A stretch of DNA of 58,012 nucleotides from Candidatus Omnitrophota bacterium (GCA_018818105.1 JAHISK010000074.1:1-58012), one strand, 5' to 3'. Shown: positions 45,212-54,080, counted from the stretch's first letter. Program-made: numbers and translations. Notes: generated by a model not told the origin, from the sequence alone.

Positions 45212-45262
45212 ATTATTTACGGGAGAACGCGAGACCCTCCCCTACAAATTATTTATTTTGTC
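45212..45262 (-). repeat. Hairpin repeat between gltB and gltD
   Basis: GGGAG and CTCCC arms form a short hairpin, and the flanking TTTACGGGAG and GAGACCCTCCCCTACAAATT match the element beside the group II intron at 143-176. The two copies differ at a few loop and arm positions. Confidence 0.6.
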
Positions 45263-45266
45263 ATTT

Positions 45267-48200
45267 TTATCCGTCAGAGACTTCTAATAAATCTAGCTTC
45301 TTCTCAATCGCCTTGCCCGACAATACACGTTTATATTCTATGGGCATAACTTTTATAAATTTCTTAAGCTCACTCTTAAAATCATCAAGTACGCTTTTCG
45401 CTAAATCACTCTTGGTGTATTTATAATGATTAAGCAATAACCTATAAATTGTATCTCTATCTTCAACTACTATTTCATCAAAATCAACCATACTCATATT
45501 ACACTTATCTTTAAACGTATCGGCTGTATCATAGACATAAGCAATACCTCCACTCATCCCTGCGCCAAAGTTACATCCGGTTTCACCTAAAATAACAACC
45601 CTGCCGCCAGTCATATACTCACACCCATGATCGCCAACCCCTTCAACAACAGCAAAAACTCCGGAGTTTCTAATACAAAACCGTTCTCCCGCTAATCCCC
45701 GAATATAGGCTTCTCCTTTTATCGCGCCATAAAATGTCGTGTTACCAATAATAATATTTTCACGAGGGCTATACCCTGCTGTTTTTGGGGGATAAATAAT
45801 AATTTTGCCGCCGAACATACCCTTACCAACATAATCGTTGGCTAATCCTTCTAACTCAAAAGTAACGCCGCAGGCGAGCCATGCGCCAAAACTTTGTCCG
45901 GCAACACCGTTAAATTTAAAATGAATCGTATCCTTCGCCAATCCCTCTTCTCCAAAATTACGACAAACCTCCCCACTTAACATCGCGCCTGTGGTACGAT
46001 TAGAATTTTTTATCTCTACACACTCTTGAACTACCTGTCTTTTCTCTAATGCTGGTTTTGCTAACCTAATCAGCTTTTTATCTAAAACATTAGCTATTTG
46101 ATGATTCTGTTTTATTTGCCAGTACTTACCTACTTTTTTAGAAACCTCTGGTTTATAAAGTATCTTGGAATAATCTATTCCTCTGGCTTTAGAAGGAATA
46201 CTACGTTTATCAACTTCTAACAAATCCGTACGGCCAACCATTTCATCTATTGTTTTTACTCCTATCCGCGCCATAATTTCTCTTAGTTCCTGAACAATAA
46301 AACGAATGTAGTTTTCAACATGATCGGGATTGCCGCAAAACCGTTTTTGTAAAATGTCGTCTTGGGTAGCTACGCCTACGGAACAATTGTTAAGATGACA
46401 ATGCCGTAACATCACGCACCCCATAACAATCAAAACTGAGGTACAAAACCCAAACTCCTGAGCCCCCAATAACGCGGCAATAGCAACATCTCGACCTGTG
46501 CGCATTTGCCCGTCAGTTTGTAAACGTACTCTCGACCGTAAATCGTTTAAGATAAGAGTCTGATGCGTTTCAGATACCCCCAACTCCCAAGGAAGACCTG
46601 CGTGCTGTATGGAACTCATCGGAGAAGCACCGGTTCCGCCGTCACCGCCGGAAATTAAAATCATATCCGCATGTCCTTTTGCCACGCCGGCAGCAATTGT
46701 TCCGACACCGACTTCTGACACCAGTTTAACGCTTATTCTCGCGCGTGGATTAACATTCTTTAAATCAAAAATCAGCTGAGCCAAATCTTCGATAGAATAT
46801 ATATCATGGTGCGGTGGCGGGGATATAAGCATTACCCCAGGCGTTGTATAACGAATTCTGGCAATGGTAGCACTTACTTTATGTCCGGGAAGCTGTCCTC
46901 CTTCACCCGGTTTTGCGCCTTGCGCGATTTTTATCTGGATTTCGTCAGCGTTCACAAGATAGTTAGTAGTCACCCCGAAACGACCTGAAGCAACCTGCTT
47001 AATAGCGCTTCTAGCACAATCACCATTGCTAAACGGTTTAAACCGCAAAGGCTCCTCCCCGCCTTCACCGGTGTTAGACTTACCGCCTAATCTATTCATG
47101 GCAATAGCTAAAGTTTGATGCGCGCCGGCTGATATCGACCCAAAACTCATCGCCCCTGTAACAAAGCGTTTAAGCAATTCTTTCTGCGTCTGAACTTTAT
47201 TAATAGAGATAGATTTATGTTCTTTAAATTTGAACAAACTCCTCAACGTAGTAGGATTTTTAGTCTGATCATTTATCATCTGAGAAAACTCTTTATATCT
47301 ATTATAATCGCCTTTTCTTGTGGCATCTTGTAACGCGGAAATGCTTTCGGGATTCCATAAATGAAACTCACCATCTTTGCGCCACTGATATAGACCTCCT
47401 GTAGATAAATAAGGCGTGCCGGCTATGTTAGGAGTAAACGCTTGACTATGCCGCGCCAAAGTTTCTTCTCTGATAACCATAAACCCTACGCCGCCAATAC
47501 GAGAAGATGTGCCCGTAAAACACCTATCAATAACTTGTTGAGACACCCCTAACGCTTCAAAAATCTGAGCCCCTCGATAACTTTGCAGCGTAGAAATCCC
47601 CATTTTCGAAAGAATTTTTAAGATTCCATTAACCACAGCTTGTCGATAATTTTTAATCGCGTTATCCCTCAATAAAGATAAATTTCCTTCATTAATAAGA
47701 TATGAAATTGTTTCATACGCCAACCTTGGATTAACACAATCGGCCCCGTAGCCAAAAAGAAGAGCGTAATGATGCGCTTCTCTAGGCTCAATACTTTCAA
47801 CTATAATACTAATTTGCGCCCGCATTGATTCACGCACTAAATGATGATGTACCGCGCCTACCGCTAAAGGAGCGGGTAAAGCAGCTAGATCTTTGTTTAT
47901 TCCTCTATCACTTAAAACAATAAAAGTATAGCCGCCTCTTATAGCATTAACGGATTCCTTACATATCCTATCTATCGCATTCAAAAAATCCTCATTTTCG
48001 TTCGCTTTAAATAAAGTTGAAATTGTTTTTGTCTTAAATCCGTTTTTTTTAATCGCTCGTATTTTTTCTAACTCTTCATTAGTAAGAATAGGGTTTTCTA
48101 CCCGCAACTTACGACAATGATGGGGCGTCTCATCTAAAATATTTTTTTGCGGACCAAGAAACGTTTCATAACTCATGACGCAATCTTCCCGGATAGGATC

Positions 48201-49796
48201 AATTGCCGGATTAGTAACTTGCGCGAATAATTGTTTAAAATAATTAAAAAGCAACTTGCTCTTTTTTGAAAAAATAGCCAAAGGAATATCACACCCCATT
48301 GACCCTGTAGGCTCAACTCCCGTCTCTGCCATCGGACCAACAATCATTTTTAAATCTTCTCTCGTAATACCGGCTACTTTCATCAGCATAAGCGAATTCT
48401 GTTGTTTTATCTTTTTAGTTTTAGGTTTAGGCAACCGCGCTAAATCTAACATATTAGATTTAATCCACGCCGAGTAATCACATAAAGAAGAGGCTTTAGA
48501 TTTAACCTCTTCATCAGTAACAATTCGCCCTTCTTTAGTATCAATATAAAACATCTTACCCGGCTTAAGTCTACCGCATACTTTAATATCTTGAGCGGCT
48601 ATATCCAATACGCCAACCTCTGACGCCATAACAACTAAACCATCTTTAGTAACGATGTACCGTCCCGGACGCAACCCATTGCGATCTAAACACGCGCCAA
48701 CGCTTACGCCGTCAGTAACCGCTATTGCCGCGGGCCCATCCCACGGCTCCATAATACAAGCGTGATACTTATAAAAATCACGTAGTTTTTTATCTAAAGA
48801 AAAATCCTTCTCCCAGGCCGCGGGAATCAACATCATCATTACCTGCCAAAGAGGCCTGCCACCTAAAAAAAGAAGCTCAAAAGCATTGTCCATAGTAGCT
48901 GAATCACTTAAATCAGGAACTAATATAGGTTTTAGTTTCTCTATATCCTTGCCAAAAAACGGGCTTTGTAACAAGCCTTCTCTTGCTTTCATCCAATTGA
49001 TGTTTCCTCTCAAAGTATTGATTTCACCATTATGAGCAAGAAACCTAAACGGCTGAGCTAAATCCCATGTAGGATGAGTATTGGTGCTGTATCTCGAGTG
49101 TACCAGAGCTATCGCGCTGGTCATCACACGATCCGTTAAATCAGGAAAAAATTTATCCAATTGCCGCGGCATAAGAAGACCTTTATATGAAAACGTCCGA
49201 CAGGAAAGATTGGTAATATAGAAAAATGATTTCTGGTTTAGCCGAGAAGACCGGATACTTTTTTCGACTTGTTTTCGGATAAGATATAATTTGCGTTCAA
49301 ATTCTATTTGCGTGGCAACGCTCTTATTTCTCCCAATAAAAACCTGCCCAAATCTAGGCTGAGTTCGCCTCGCTGTTTTTCCGATAGCAGAATTGTTTAC
49401 CGGCACCGGACGCCACCCTAAAAGGGTTTGCCCTTGCGCTTTTATCGCTTTATAAAATACCTCTTTACAGAATAATCTCTCTTCTATATCAGGAGGAAGA
49501 AAAACCAACCCTGCGCCATATTCTCCCTCTGACGGTAAATCTATTTTTACCGCGGCTGCCGCTTTCTTAAAAAAAGAATGCGGCATCTGAAGTAAAAGAC
49601 CGGCGCCATCTCCAGTCTCGGGATCGGCACCAACAGCACCGCGATGAGTTAGCCGCCTTAACACTGCCAACCCCTGCTCAACTATTTTATGAGATGACCG
49701 CCCCTTAATATCACAAACAAACCCAACCCCACAGCTATCTTTCTCAAATTGAGGGTCATAAAGCCCCTGTTTTTTAGGAAAACCGTTTTTTTTCAT
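45267..49796 (-). CDS. gltB: Glutamate synthase large subunit
   Basis: The 1509-aa protein is the full alpha chain. It has an N-terminal class II amidotransferase with catalytic Cys in KDSCGVGFVCDIKG (a propeptide of about 20 residues before it), a central domain, an FMN/3Fe-4S synthase domain (KIAQGAKPGEGGQLPGHKV, ISGGDGGTGASPMSSIQHAG, MGCVMLRHCHLNNCSVG with the cluster cysteines) and a C-terminal GXGXG beta-helix (GGKIIIYPPKTAGYSPREN, GAGMSGGIAYVYD). With GltD and glutamine it makes glutamate from 2-oxoglutarate. It starts 11 bases after glnA, so it shares the glnA leader. Confidence 0.97.
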   Translation of the reverse strand: MKKNGFPKKQGLYDPQFEKDSCGVGFVCDIKGRSSHKIVEQGLAVLRRLTHRGAVGADPETGDGAGLLLQMPHSFFKKAAAAVKIDLPSEGEYGAGLVFLPPDIEERLFCKEVFYKAIKAQGQTLLGWRPVPVNNSAIGKTARRTQPRFGQVFIGRNKSVATQIEFERKLYLIRKQVEKSIRSSRLNQKSFFYITNLSCRTFSYKGLLMPRQLDKFFPDLTDRVMTSAIALVHSRYSTNTHPTWDLAQPFRFLAHNGEINTLRGNINWMKAREGLLQSPFFGKDIEKLKPILVPDLSDSATMDNAFELLFLGGRPLWQVMMMLIPAAWEKDFSLDKKLRDFYKYHACIMEPWDGPAAIAVTDGVSVGACLDRNGLRPGRYIVTKDGLVVMASEVGVLDIAAQDIKVCGRLKPGKMFYIDTKEGRIVTDEEVKSKASSLCDYSAWIKSNMLDLARLPKPKTKKIKQQNSLMLMKVAGITREDLKMIVGPMAETGVEPTGSMGCDIPLAIFSKKSKLLFNYFKQLFAQVTNPAIDPIREDCVMSYETFLGPQKNILDETPHHCRKLRVENPILTNEELEKIRAIKKNGFKTKTISTLFKANENEDFLNAIDRICKESVNAIRGGYTFIVLSDRGINKDLAALPAPLAVGAVHHHLVRESMRAQISIIVESIEPREAHHYALLFGYGADCVNPRLAYETISYLINEGNLSLLRDNAIKNYRQAVVNGILKILSKMGISTLQSYRGAQIFEALGVSQQVIDRCFTGTSSRIGGVGFMVIREETLARHSQAFTPNIAGTPYLSTGGLYQWRKDGEFHLWNPESISALQDATRKGDYNRYKEFSQMINDQTKNPTTLRSLFKFKEHKSISINKVQTQKELLKRFVTGAMSFGSISAGAHQTLAIAMNRLGGKSNTGEGGEEPLRFKPFSNGDCARSAIKQVASGRFGVTTNYLVNADEIQIKIAQGAKPGEGGQLPGHKVSATIARIRYTTPGVMLISPPPHHDIYSIEDLAQLIFDLKNVNPRARISVKLVSEVGVGTIAAGVAKGHADMILISGGDGGTGASPMSSIQHAGLPWELGVSETHQTLILNDLRSRVRLQTDGQMRTGRDVAIAALLGAQEFGFCTSVLIVMGCVMLRHCHLNNCSVGVATQDDILQKRFCGNPDHVENYIRFIVQELREIMARIGVKTIDEMVGRTDLLEVDKRSIPSKARGIDYSKILYKPEVSKKVGKYWQIKQNHQIANVLDKKLIRLAKPALEKRQVVQECVEIKNSNRTTGAMLSGEVCRNFGEEGLAKDTIHFKFNGVAGQSFGAWLACGVTFELEGLANDYVGKGMFGGKIIIYPPKTAGYSPRENIIIGNTTFYGAIKGEAYIRGLAGERFCIRNSGVFAVVEGVGDHGCEYMTGGRVVILGETGCNFGAGMSGGIAYVYDTADTFKDKCNMSMVDFDEIVVEDRDTIYRLLLNHYKYTKSDLAKSVLDDFKSELKKFIKVMPIEYKRVLSGKAIEKKLDLLEVSDG

Positions 49797-49807
49797 ATGC
49801 CTGCTTA

Positions 49808-51136
49808 TTACAGAATAGAAAGATACTTATCAAGTTCATGCTGGGGAACTTGAATTCGGTACTCATCCCATTCTTTTTGCTTCAATGATATAAACCTAGG
49901 GAATATATGTTCCCCTAAAGTCTTCTTTACTAACTCGCTTTTGGCGGTTATTTCTATAGCTGTTCCTAGACTATCGGGTAAAGTTTCAATACCCTGTTCT
50001 GCTCGCTGTTCTGAACTAAGATGATACAAATTCTTCTCCATCTCAGCAGGAACTTTATATTTTTTCTCTATCCCATCAAGCCCCGCCTGCAACATTACAG
50101 CAAACGTAAGATACGGATTACACGCAGGGTCAGCCGCTCTAAATTCACACCTAGTCGCGCTCTCCTGCCCGGGATGATACAACGGTACCCTTATAAGCGC
50201 GCTTCTATTTCTACGACTCCATGCCACATAAACCGGAGCTTCGTACCCAGGAACCAATCTTTTATAAGAATTTGTTGTTTGCGCGAATATTGAACAAATC
50301 TCTTTTGAATGTTTAAGCAACCCCGAGATATAACAGCGAGCATCATCAGAAAGAAAATCTTTCGACTTACTGTCATAAAAAACGTTCTTGTTTCCCGAAA
50401 ACAAAGATTGGTGAGTATGCATCCCTGATCCATTCTGTCCAAATATTGGCTTAGGCATAAATGTAGCGTAAACACCAAACTTACTGGCAATCTCTTTTAC
50501 CACAACCCTGTACGTTATAACATCGTCCGCCATTTTAAGGGCATCGTCATAACGCATGTCTACTTCATGCTGAGAGGGAGCAACTTCATGATGAGAATAT
50601 TCAACATGCACTCCCATTTGTTCCAAAGCTAACACCGTTTCCCGGCGTAAGTCACTGGCGACATCTAAAGTCGTAAGATCAAAATACCCGCCTTTATCTA
50701 AAACTTGCGTCCCTTCATCATTTTTAAAATAAAAGAACTCCAGCTCTGGCCCAATATAAAAATGATCATACCCCATATCTTTGGCTCGAGCTAAGGCTCT
50801 CTTTAAAACATACCGGGGATCACCTTCATATGGAGTTTTATCCGGATTTAACACATTACAAATCATTCTAGCCACAGCTTTCTCTTTCGGCCGCCAGGGA
50901 AGTAAAGAAAACGTATCCGGATCCGGCATGGCAATCATATCCGACTCTTCAATATCCTGATACCCAGTAATTGAAGACCCGTCAAACCCCATTCCCCGCT
51001 CTAACGCGCCTTCTAATTCTCCTTCAGTCATAGAAAAACTTTTCACCTGCCCTAACAAATCCGTAAACCATAACCTAATAAACTTAACATCATTTTCCTT
51101 AACCAACTTTAAAATATCCTGTTTTGTCTTTGCCAT
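49808..51136 (-). CDS. glnA: Glutamine synthetase type I
   Basis: The 442-aa enzyme makes glutamine from glutamate, ammonia and ATP. It has LWFTDLLGQVKSFS, the MGFDGSSITGYQDIEESDM loop, the catalytic FGQNGSGMHTHQSLF and the NRSALIRVPLYHP segment. The length fits the GSI-alpha subtype, which is usually controlled by feedback and by protein or RNA factors, not adenylylation; the region NLYHLSSEQ is where an adenylylation tyrosine would be sought. AGGAGG is well placed before the ATG. The long leader has a two-hairpin attenuator and a further stem between the terminator and the ribosome site. Confidence 0.96.
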   Translation of the reverse strand: MAKTKQDILKLVKENDVKFIRLWFTDLLGQVKSFSMTEGELEGALERGMGFDGSSITGYQDIEESDMIAMPDPDTFSLLPWRPKEKAVARMICNVLNPDKTPYEGDPRYVLKRALARAKDMGYDHFYIGPELEFFYFKNDEGTQVLDKGGYFDLTTLDVASDLRRETVLALEQMGVHVEYSHHEVAPSQHEVDMRYDDALKMADDVITYRVVVKEIASKFGVYATFMPKPIFGQNGSGMHTHQSLFSGNKNVFYDSKSKDFLSDDARCYISGLLKHSKEICSIFAQTTNSYKRLVPGYEAPVYVAWSRRNRSALIRVPLYHPGQESATRCEFRAADPACNPYLTFAVMLQAGLDGIEKKYKVPAEMEKNLYHLSSEQRAEQGIETLPDSLGTAIEITAKSELVKKTLGEHIFPRFISLKQKEWDEYRIQVPQHELDKYLSIL

Positions 51137-51183
51137 TTTAACCTCCTCCTATCCTCCTTCGCCTTTTTGGCTTCGGAGAGATT

Positions 51184-51216
51184 ATTTACCCTGCAGCTTT
51201 CTGTAGGGTAAATAAA
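51184..51216 (-). promoter_or_regulatory. Extra hairpin before the glnA ribosome site
   Basis: TTATTTACCCT and its complement AGGGTAAATAA form an 11-bp outer stem around CAG/CTG and a small loop, between the leader terminator and AGGAGG. A second short stem (CTCC/GGAG with a purine GAA/GAA internal loop) lies next to it at about 51147-51178. They could insulate or expose the ribosome site. Confidence 0.5.
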
Positions 51217-51291
51217 AAAAGACGTTCCGCACCTCTCCTAAAGGCATTGAACGTCTTTGTTTACTTCCTATAACACAAACGTTGTGTTATA
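51214..51291 (-). promoter_or_regulatory. Two-hairpin attenuator leader of glnA
   Basis: On the minus strand, hairpin 1 (51291-51269) is a perfect 10-bp stem TATAACACAA/TTGTGTTATA whose top can open to a CAC-AACGTTT-GTG loop. Hairpin 2 (51261-51250) is AAC, hexaloop AAAGAC, GTT. The 3' arm of hairpin 2 is the 5' arm of a terminator, AAAGACGTTC/GAACGTCTTT (51258-51218), followed by a T-run and ATTT. The two are mutually exclusive. Confidence 0.65.
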
Positions 51292-51311
51292 ATCTCTCTT
51301 AATAAAAGTAA

Positions 51312-51336
51312 GAATAAACCTGTTTTGGTAACCTTT
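51312..51336 (-). promoter_or_regulatory. 25-bp conserved motif upstream of the glnA leader hairpins
   Basis: On the minus strand the core reads AAAGGTTACCAAAACAGG. A 25-bp stretch matches the one before the sigma-like gene (53963-53987) at 22 positions. It lies about 20 bp upstream of hairpin 1. It could be an operator or a promoter element. Confidence 0.5.
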
Positions 51337-51388
51337 AATTTCATATTTTTCTCAAACCACTTAAATTGCTATATTTTACGCAACGCCC

Positions 51389-51453
51389 GCGTGTGGGAGA
51401 GGCCTTCCACGGCCAAATGGAAATAAATGTAGGCCTCTCCTACTACAACACGC
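51389..51453. repeat. Long inverted repeat between glnB and glnA
   Basis: GGAGAGGCCT (51396-51405) and AGGCCTCTCC (51431-51440), with outer GCGTGT/ACACGC, form a strong hairpin just after the glnB stop codon. No T-run adjoins. It may protect the amt-glnB transcript end. Confidence 0.6.
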
Positions 51454-51470
51454 GAGCGCTATTATTTTTA

Positions 51471-51812
51471 TCAGCCCACCGCCACCGAACCTCTTTCTTG
51501 CGTTCTAATCCGTATACTTTCAACTAAATCTAAAACAAAAATTTTACCATCACCAATATTACCGCTACGAGCACCCTTTATAATAGCTTTGATTGTAGGC
51601 TCAACAAACTCTTTATTAACAGCAATCTCAATGCGGACTTTTTTCAACAAATTAATTTCATGGATTACGCCTCGATAAGTTTCCGTATACCCCTTTTGCT
51701 GACCACATCCTAAAGCGTTTGTTACGGTCATTTTATGAATATCGGCATCATACAACGCTTTTTTTACGTCAGTTAACTTATGCGGTTGTATCATTGCTAC
51801 GATTAACTTCAT
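51471..51812 (-). CDS. glnB: PII nitrogen regulatory protein
   Basis: The 113-aa trimeric signal protein binds ATP/ADP and 2-oxoglutarate. [40 protein letters not shown] and [20 protein letters not shown] then [15 protein letters not shown] align with GlnB/GlnK without gaps. At position 51, where enteric PII has the uridylylated tyrosine, the sequence is YRGVIH with histidine, so uridylylation at this site is not possible. The gene follows amt, the usual GlnK partner; its T-loop likely docks on the Amt channel. Confidence 0.94.
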   Translation of the reverse strand: MKLIVAMIQPHKLTDVKKALYDADIHKMTVTNALGCGQQKGYTETYRGVIHEINLLKKVRIEIAVNKEFVEPTIKAIIKGARSGNIGDGKIFVLDLVESIRIRTQERGSVAVG

Positions 51813-51830
51813 TTTATACCTCCCACTTCA

Positions 51831-51910
51831 TAGCGGCTAGCGTATGGCGCTTAGCGTATAGAAAAACAAGAAAATTTACTATACGCTATCCGCTACGCGC
51901 TAAAAGCTAA
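51831..51910. repeat. AGCGTATGGCGCTTAGCG inverted repeat between amt and glnB
   Basis: TAGCGGCTAGCGTATGGCGC and TTAGCGTATAG on the left are matched in reverse by CTATACGCTATCCGCTACGC and GCTAAAAGCTA on the right. The arm words are degenerate tandem copies of GCGTATRGCGCTTA. This hairpin fills the entire gap. Confidence 0.75.
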
Positions 51911-53251
51911 TTATTGTGTCGTAAACACCTGAAACCCAGAATACGATTCCATGCCGTGCTCACCAATATCAAGACCTTTCAGCTCTTCCTCCCTAGACAC
52001 CCGCAACCCCACAGTTGAGTCAATTATCTTAAACAAAATGCCCATAGCCACTACCACAAAAGAAACAACACTTATTACCCCCAATAACTGTATCCCAACT
52101 TGAGTTAATCCGCCGCCATACAACAATCCATTATGAGATAATCCTAATGATTGTTGACCAAAAATACCAACGGCTATTGTTCCCCAAACACCATTAAATC
52201 CATGAACAGCAACCGCGCCAACAGGATCATCCACTCGTCGCTTATCTAAAAAGACAACACCACAAACAACAATTATTCCTCCAACAGCGCCAATAATGAT
52301 CCCTGCCCAAGGATCAACAAAAGCGCACGGCGCGGTTATAGCAACTAACCCCGCTAACGCGCCATTCATCGCCATGGAAAGATCAGGCTTACCAAACATC
52401 TTCCAAACAGTAATCATGGCAATAATCCCCCCTGCGGCGGCGGCTAAATTTGTATTAATCGCGACGCGGGCAATTAAACTACCATCGCCAACACTTAAAG
52501 TTGAGCCAGGATTAAAACCAAACCACCCAAACCAAAGAATAAATACACCTAAGGAGGCCAGCGGAATAGAGTGCCCGGCAATAGCATTAGCTGTTCCATC
52601 AGCATTATATTTACCCACACGCGGTTTTAACATTATCGTCCCATTCAAAGCGGCAAACCCGCCTACGGCATGAACAACAGTTGACCCAGCAAAATCAGCA
52701 AAACCAAGTTTTGACAACCATCCACCACCCCATATCCAATGCCCGATTATGGGATAAATAAACGCCGAAATAATAAACGAATAAATCAAATACGCGCTAA
52801 ACTTCATTCTTTCGGCCATGCCTCCGGCAACAATAGTAGCCGCCGCTCCACAAAAAGCAGCCTGAAACAGCCAAAACGCATGCAAAGGAATATCCGCGCC
52901 AGATTGCGCCCCAATCATAAACCACCCTTTTAACCCCATAAAACCTGTTCCTTCACCAAACATAATTGCGTAACCAAAAATAAAAAAACCAATTGATGCC
53001 ATACAAAAATCTAAAAAATTCTTAGTTAAAATATTGCATGTATTTTTGGCTCGAATAAACCCCGCTTCAACCATACCAAACCCTGCCTGCATAAAAAAAA
53101 CTAAAAACGCCGCAAGCAAAACCCACAAAGTATCTACTCCTATATTTTGAGCGTAAGAGATCCTATCCTCAGCGACGACACTCCCCAAAATTCCCATGCA
53201 CATCATCATCGCAACAGATATTTTTACCACCTTGTCTTTTAATATTCTCAT
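51911..53251 (-). CDS. amt: Ammonium transporter
   Basis: The about 446-aa membrane protein has a probable signal peptide (KISVAMMMCMGILGSVVAED) then 11 helices. FFMQAGFGMVEAGFIRAKN, FGYAIMFGEGTG, GGMAERMKFSAYLIYS, STVVHAVGGFAALNG (first channel His) and AVAVHGFNGVWGTIAVGIFG (second channel His) are Amt/Rh hallmarks. I start at 53251, where GGAGG lies 7 nt upstream; the longer frame to 53308 would be read through the leader terminator. A two-hairpin attenuator precedes it. Confidence 0.96.
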   Translation of the reverse strand: MRILKDKVVKISVAMMMCMGILGSVVAEDRISYAQNIGVDTLWVLLAAFLVFFMQAGFGMVEAGFIRAKNTCNILTKNFLDFCMASIGFFIFGYAIMFGEGTGFMGLKGWFMIGAQSGADIPLHAFWLFQAAFCGAAATIVAGGMAERMKFSAYLIYSFIISAFIYPIIGHWIWGGGWLSKLGFADFAGSTVVHAVGGFAALNGTIMLKPRVGKYNADGTANAIAGHSIPLASLGVFILWFGWFGFNPGSTLSVGDGSLIARVAINTNLAAAAGGIIAMITVWKMFGKPDLSMAMNGALAGLVAITAPCAFVDPWAGIIIGAVGGIIVVCGVVFLDKRRVDDPVGAVAVHGFNGVWGTIAVGIFGQQSLGLSHNGLLYGGGLTQVGIQLLGVISVVSFVVVAMGILFKIIDSTVGLRVSREEELKGLDIGEHGMESYSGFQVFTTQ

Positions 53252-53285
53252 AATTATGCCTCCATCTTTTATTTCGCTCAAAAAT

Positions 53286-53402
53286 AAAAAAAGCGCCCTT
53301 GAATCCATTCCTTGGATTTAAAGACGCCATTGCCTTTTACTTACCTACTTTGTTTTTATCCGAAGCTAATCTTAGCTTCTCTTTAGATACAACCACGTAT
53401 CT
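53286..53402 (-). promoter_or_regulatory. Two-hairpin attenuator leader of amt
   Basis: On the minus strand, a 6-bp stem AGATAC/GTATCT (53402-53385) has hexaloop GTGGTT, and GAAGCT/AGCTTC (53379-53362) has hexaloop AAGATT; either could be hairpin 1. Hairpin 2 (53337-53320) is AAAGGC, hexaloop AATGGC, GTCTTT. Its 3' arm is part of the terminator stem (53328-53293, GCGTC and AATCC pairing with GGATT and GGCGC), followed by seven T and ATTTT. The layout equals that of the glnA and glutamate synthase leaders. Confidence 0.65.
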
Positions 53403-53444
53403 ATCTTCACTTATCTAAGTAATATCTAAGCCCCTTTGGTAACT

Positions 53445-53960
53445 TTATTTTCTCTGCCACTTAGCAATTAAATTCTTTTTATGTTTAACAACCATAACAT
53501 GAGATATCCCTAATTTACTGCCAGCCGCTCTTACTGTTACGCCTTCCAACAACAAAGAAAAAACATCTTTTTCCCTTTTAGAAAACCCATTATTTTTTAT
53601 TTGTTCCATAGTTATGCCGTTATCGATAGCTGCCCTTACAGATTCTCCTCGATTATAAAGAATATCCTTCACAGTAGTTCCATCTTCATTAATCGGATTA
53701 TCTAAACTAACAATTGAAACTTTGTTCCTTTTTTTTCTTAAATAGTTTAATATATGAAAATGGCACCCTTTAACCAGATAAGAATCATTAAATTCCTGCG
53801 GTACCCCTTTTCTATATTTCTCCCATAAATAAATTACCATCTCTTGATATAAATCATCCTTATCAATAGACGAAATTGCCGCGCCATGGGTTCTCTTCAT
53901 TTTGGTAGCAAGCTTGTTTAACCGCCCCGACAAGCTATTATAAAGTTCGTTAAATTCCAT
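53445..53960 (-). CDS. Small sigma-70-like / HTH regulator in the nitrogen cluster
   Basis: The 171-aa protein resembles a minimal sigma factor. Residues 20-90 fit region 2 (ISSIDKDDLYQEMVIYLWEK, YLVKGCHFHILNYLRKKRN); residues 125-171 form a region 4 / LuxR-like helix-turn-helix (FSKREKDVFSLLLEGVTVRA, AGSKLGISHVMVVKHKKNLI). It is not an ANTAR protein by sequence. It is the first gene of the nitrogen cluster and is preceded by two attenuators in series, then directly followed by the amt leader. A role in setting transcription of amt-glnB-glnA-gltBD is inferred from position. Confidence 0.7.
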   Translation of the reverse strand: MEFNELYNSLSGRLNKLATKMKRTHGAAISSIDKDDLYQEMVIYLWEKYRKGVPQEFNDSYLVKGCHFHILNYLRKKRNKVSIVSLDNPINEDGTTVKDILYNRGESVRAAIDNGITMEQIKNNGFSKREKDVFSLLLEGVTVRAAGSKLGISHVMVVKHKKNLIAKWQRK

Positions 53961-53962
53961 AT

Positions 53963-53987
53963 GATTAATCCTGTTTTGTTAACCTTT
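53963..53987 (-). promoter_or_regulatory. 25-bp conserved motif before the sigma-like gene
   Basis: The core on the minus strand is AAAGGTTAACAAAACAGG, between attenuator 2 and the start codon; the AGG also serves as the ribosome site. It matches the motif at 51312-51336 at 22 of 25 positions. A partial match (AAAGTTACCAAAGG) lies at the start of the amt leader near 53433-53446. Confidence 0.5.
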
Positions 53988-54002
53988 GCGCTACCATAAA
54001 AT

Positions 54003-54075
54003 AAAAAAATCCTTTTCCAGCAATATACCTCGCTAAAAAAGGACATCTTTATCCTACTCTTCTAACATCGAAAAG
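54003..54075 (-). promoter_or_regulatory. Second attenuator before the sigma-like gene
   Basis: On the minus strand, hairpin 1 (54075-54057) is CTTTTC, loop GATGTTA, GAAGAG. Hairpin 2 (54055-54040) is AGGAT, hexaloop AAAGAT, GTCCT. The 3' arm of hairpin 2 overlaps the 5' arm of a terminator (TCCTTTTTTAGC with GCTGGAAAAGGA, 54043-54010) that ends in seven T and ATTTT. Confidence 0.65.
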
Positions 54076-54080
54076 GAACA

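Noticed and set aside
51214-51291. Glutamine riboswitch (glnA RNA motif) before glnA
   Set aside because: CGTTCA and GGAACG occur in the leader, but the conserved GACGGAAGTAGG core is missing and the bases are used in a terminator stem.
53252-53308. Longer N-terminus of Amt
   Set aside because: These codons lie across the leader terminator and its T-run; the ATG at 53251 has a GGAGG site and begins the signal peptide.
53445-53960. Idea that the 171-aa regulator is the ANTAR protein acting on the leaders
   Set aside because: Its sequence reads as sigma-like region 2 plus an HTH of region 4 / LuxR type; I see no ANTAR three-helix pattern. An antiterminator, if any, must lie elsewhere.
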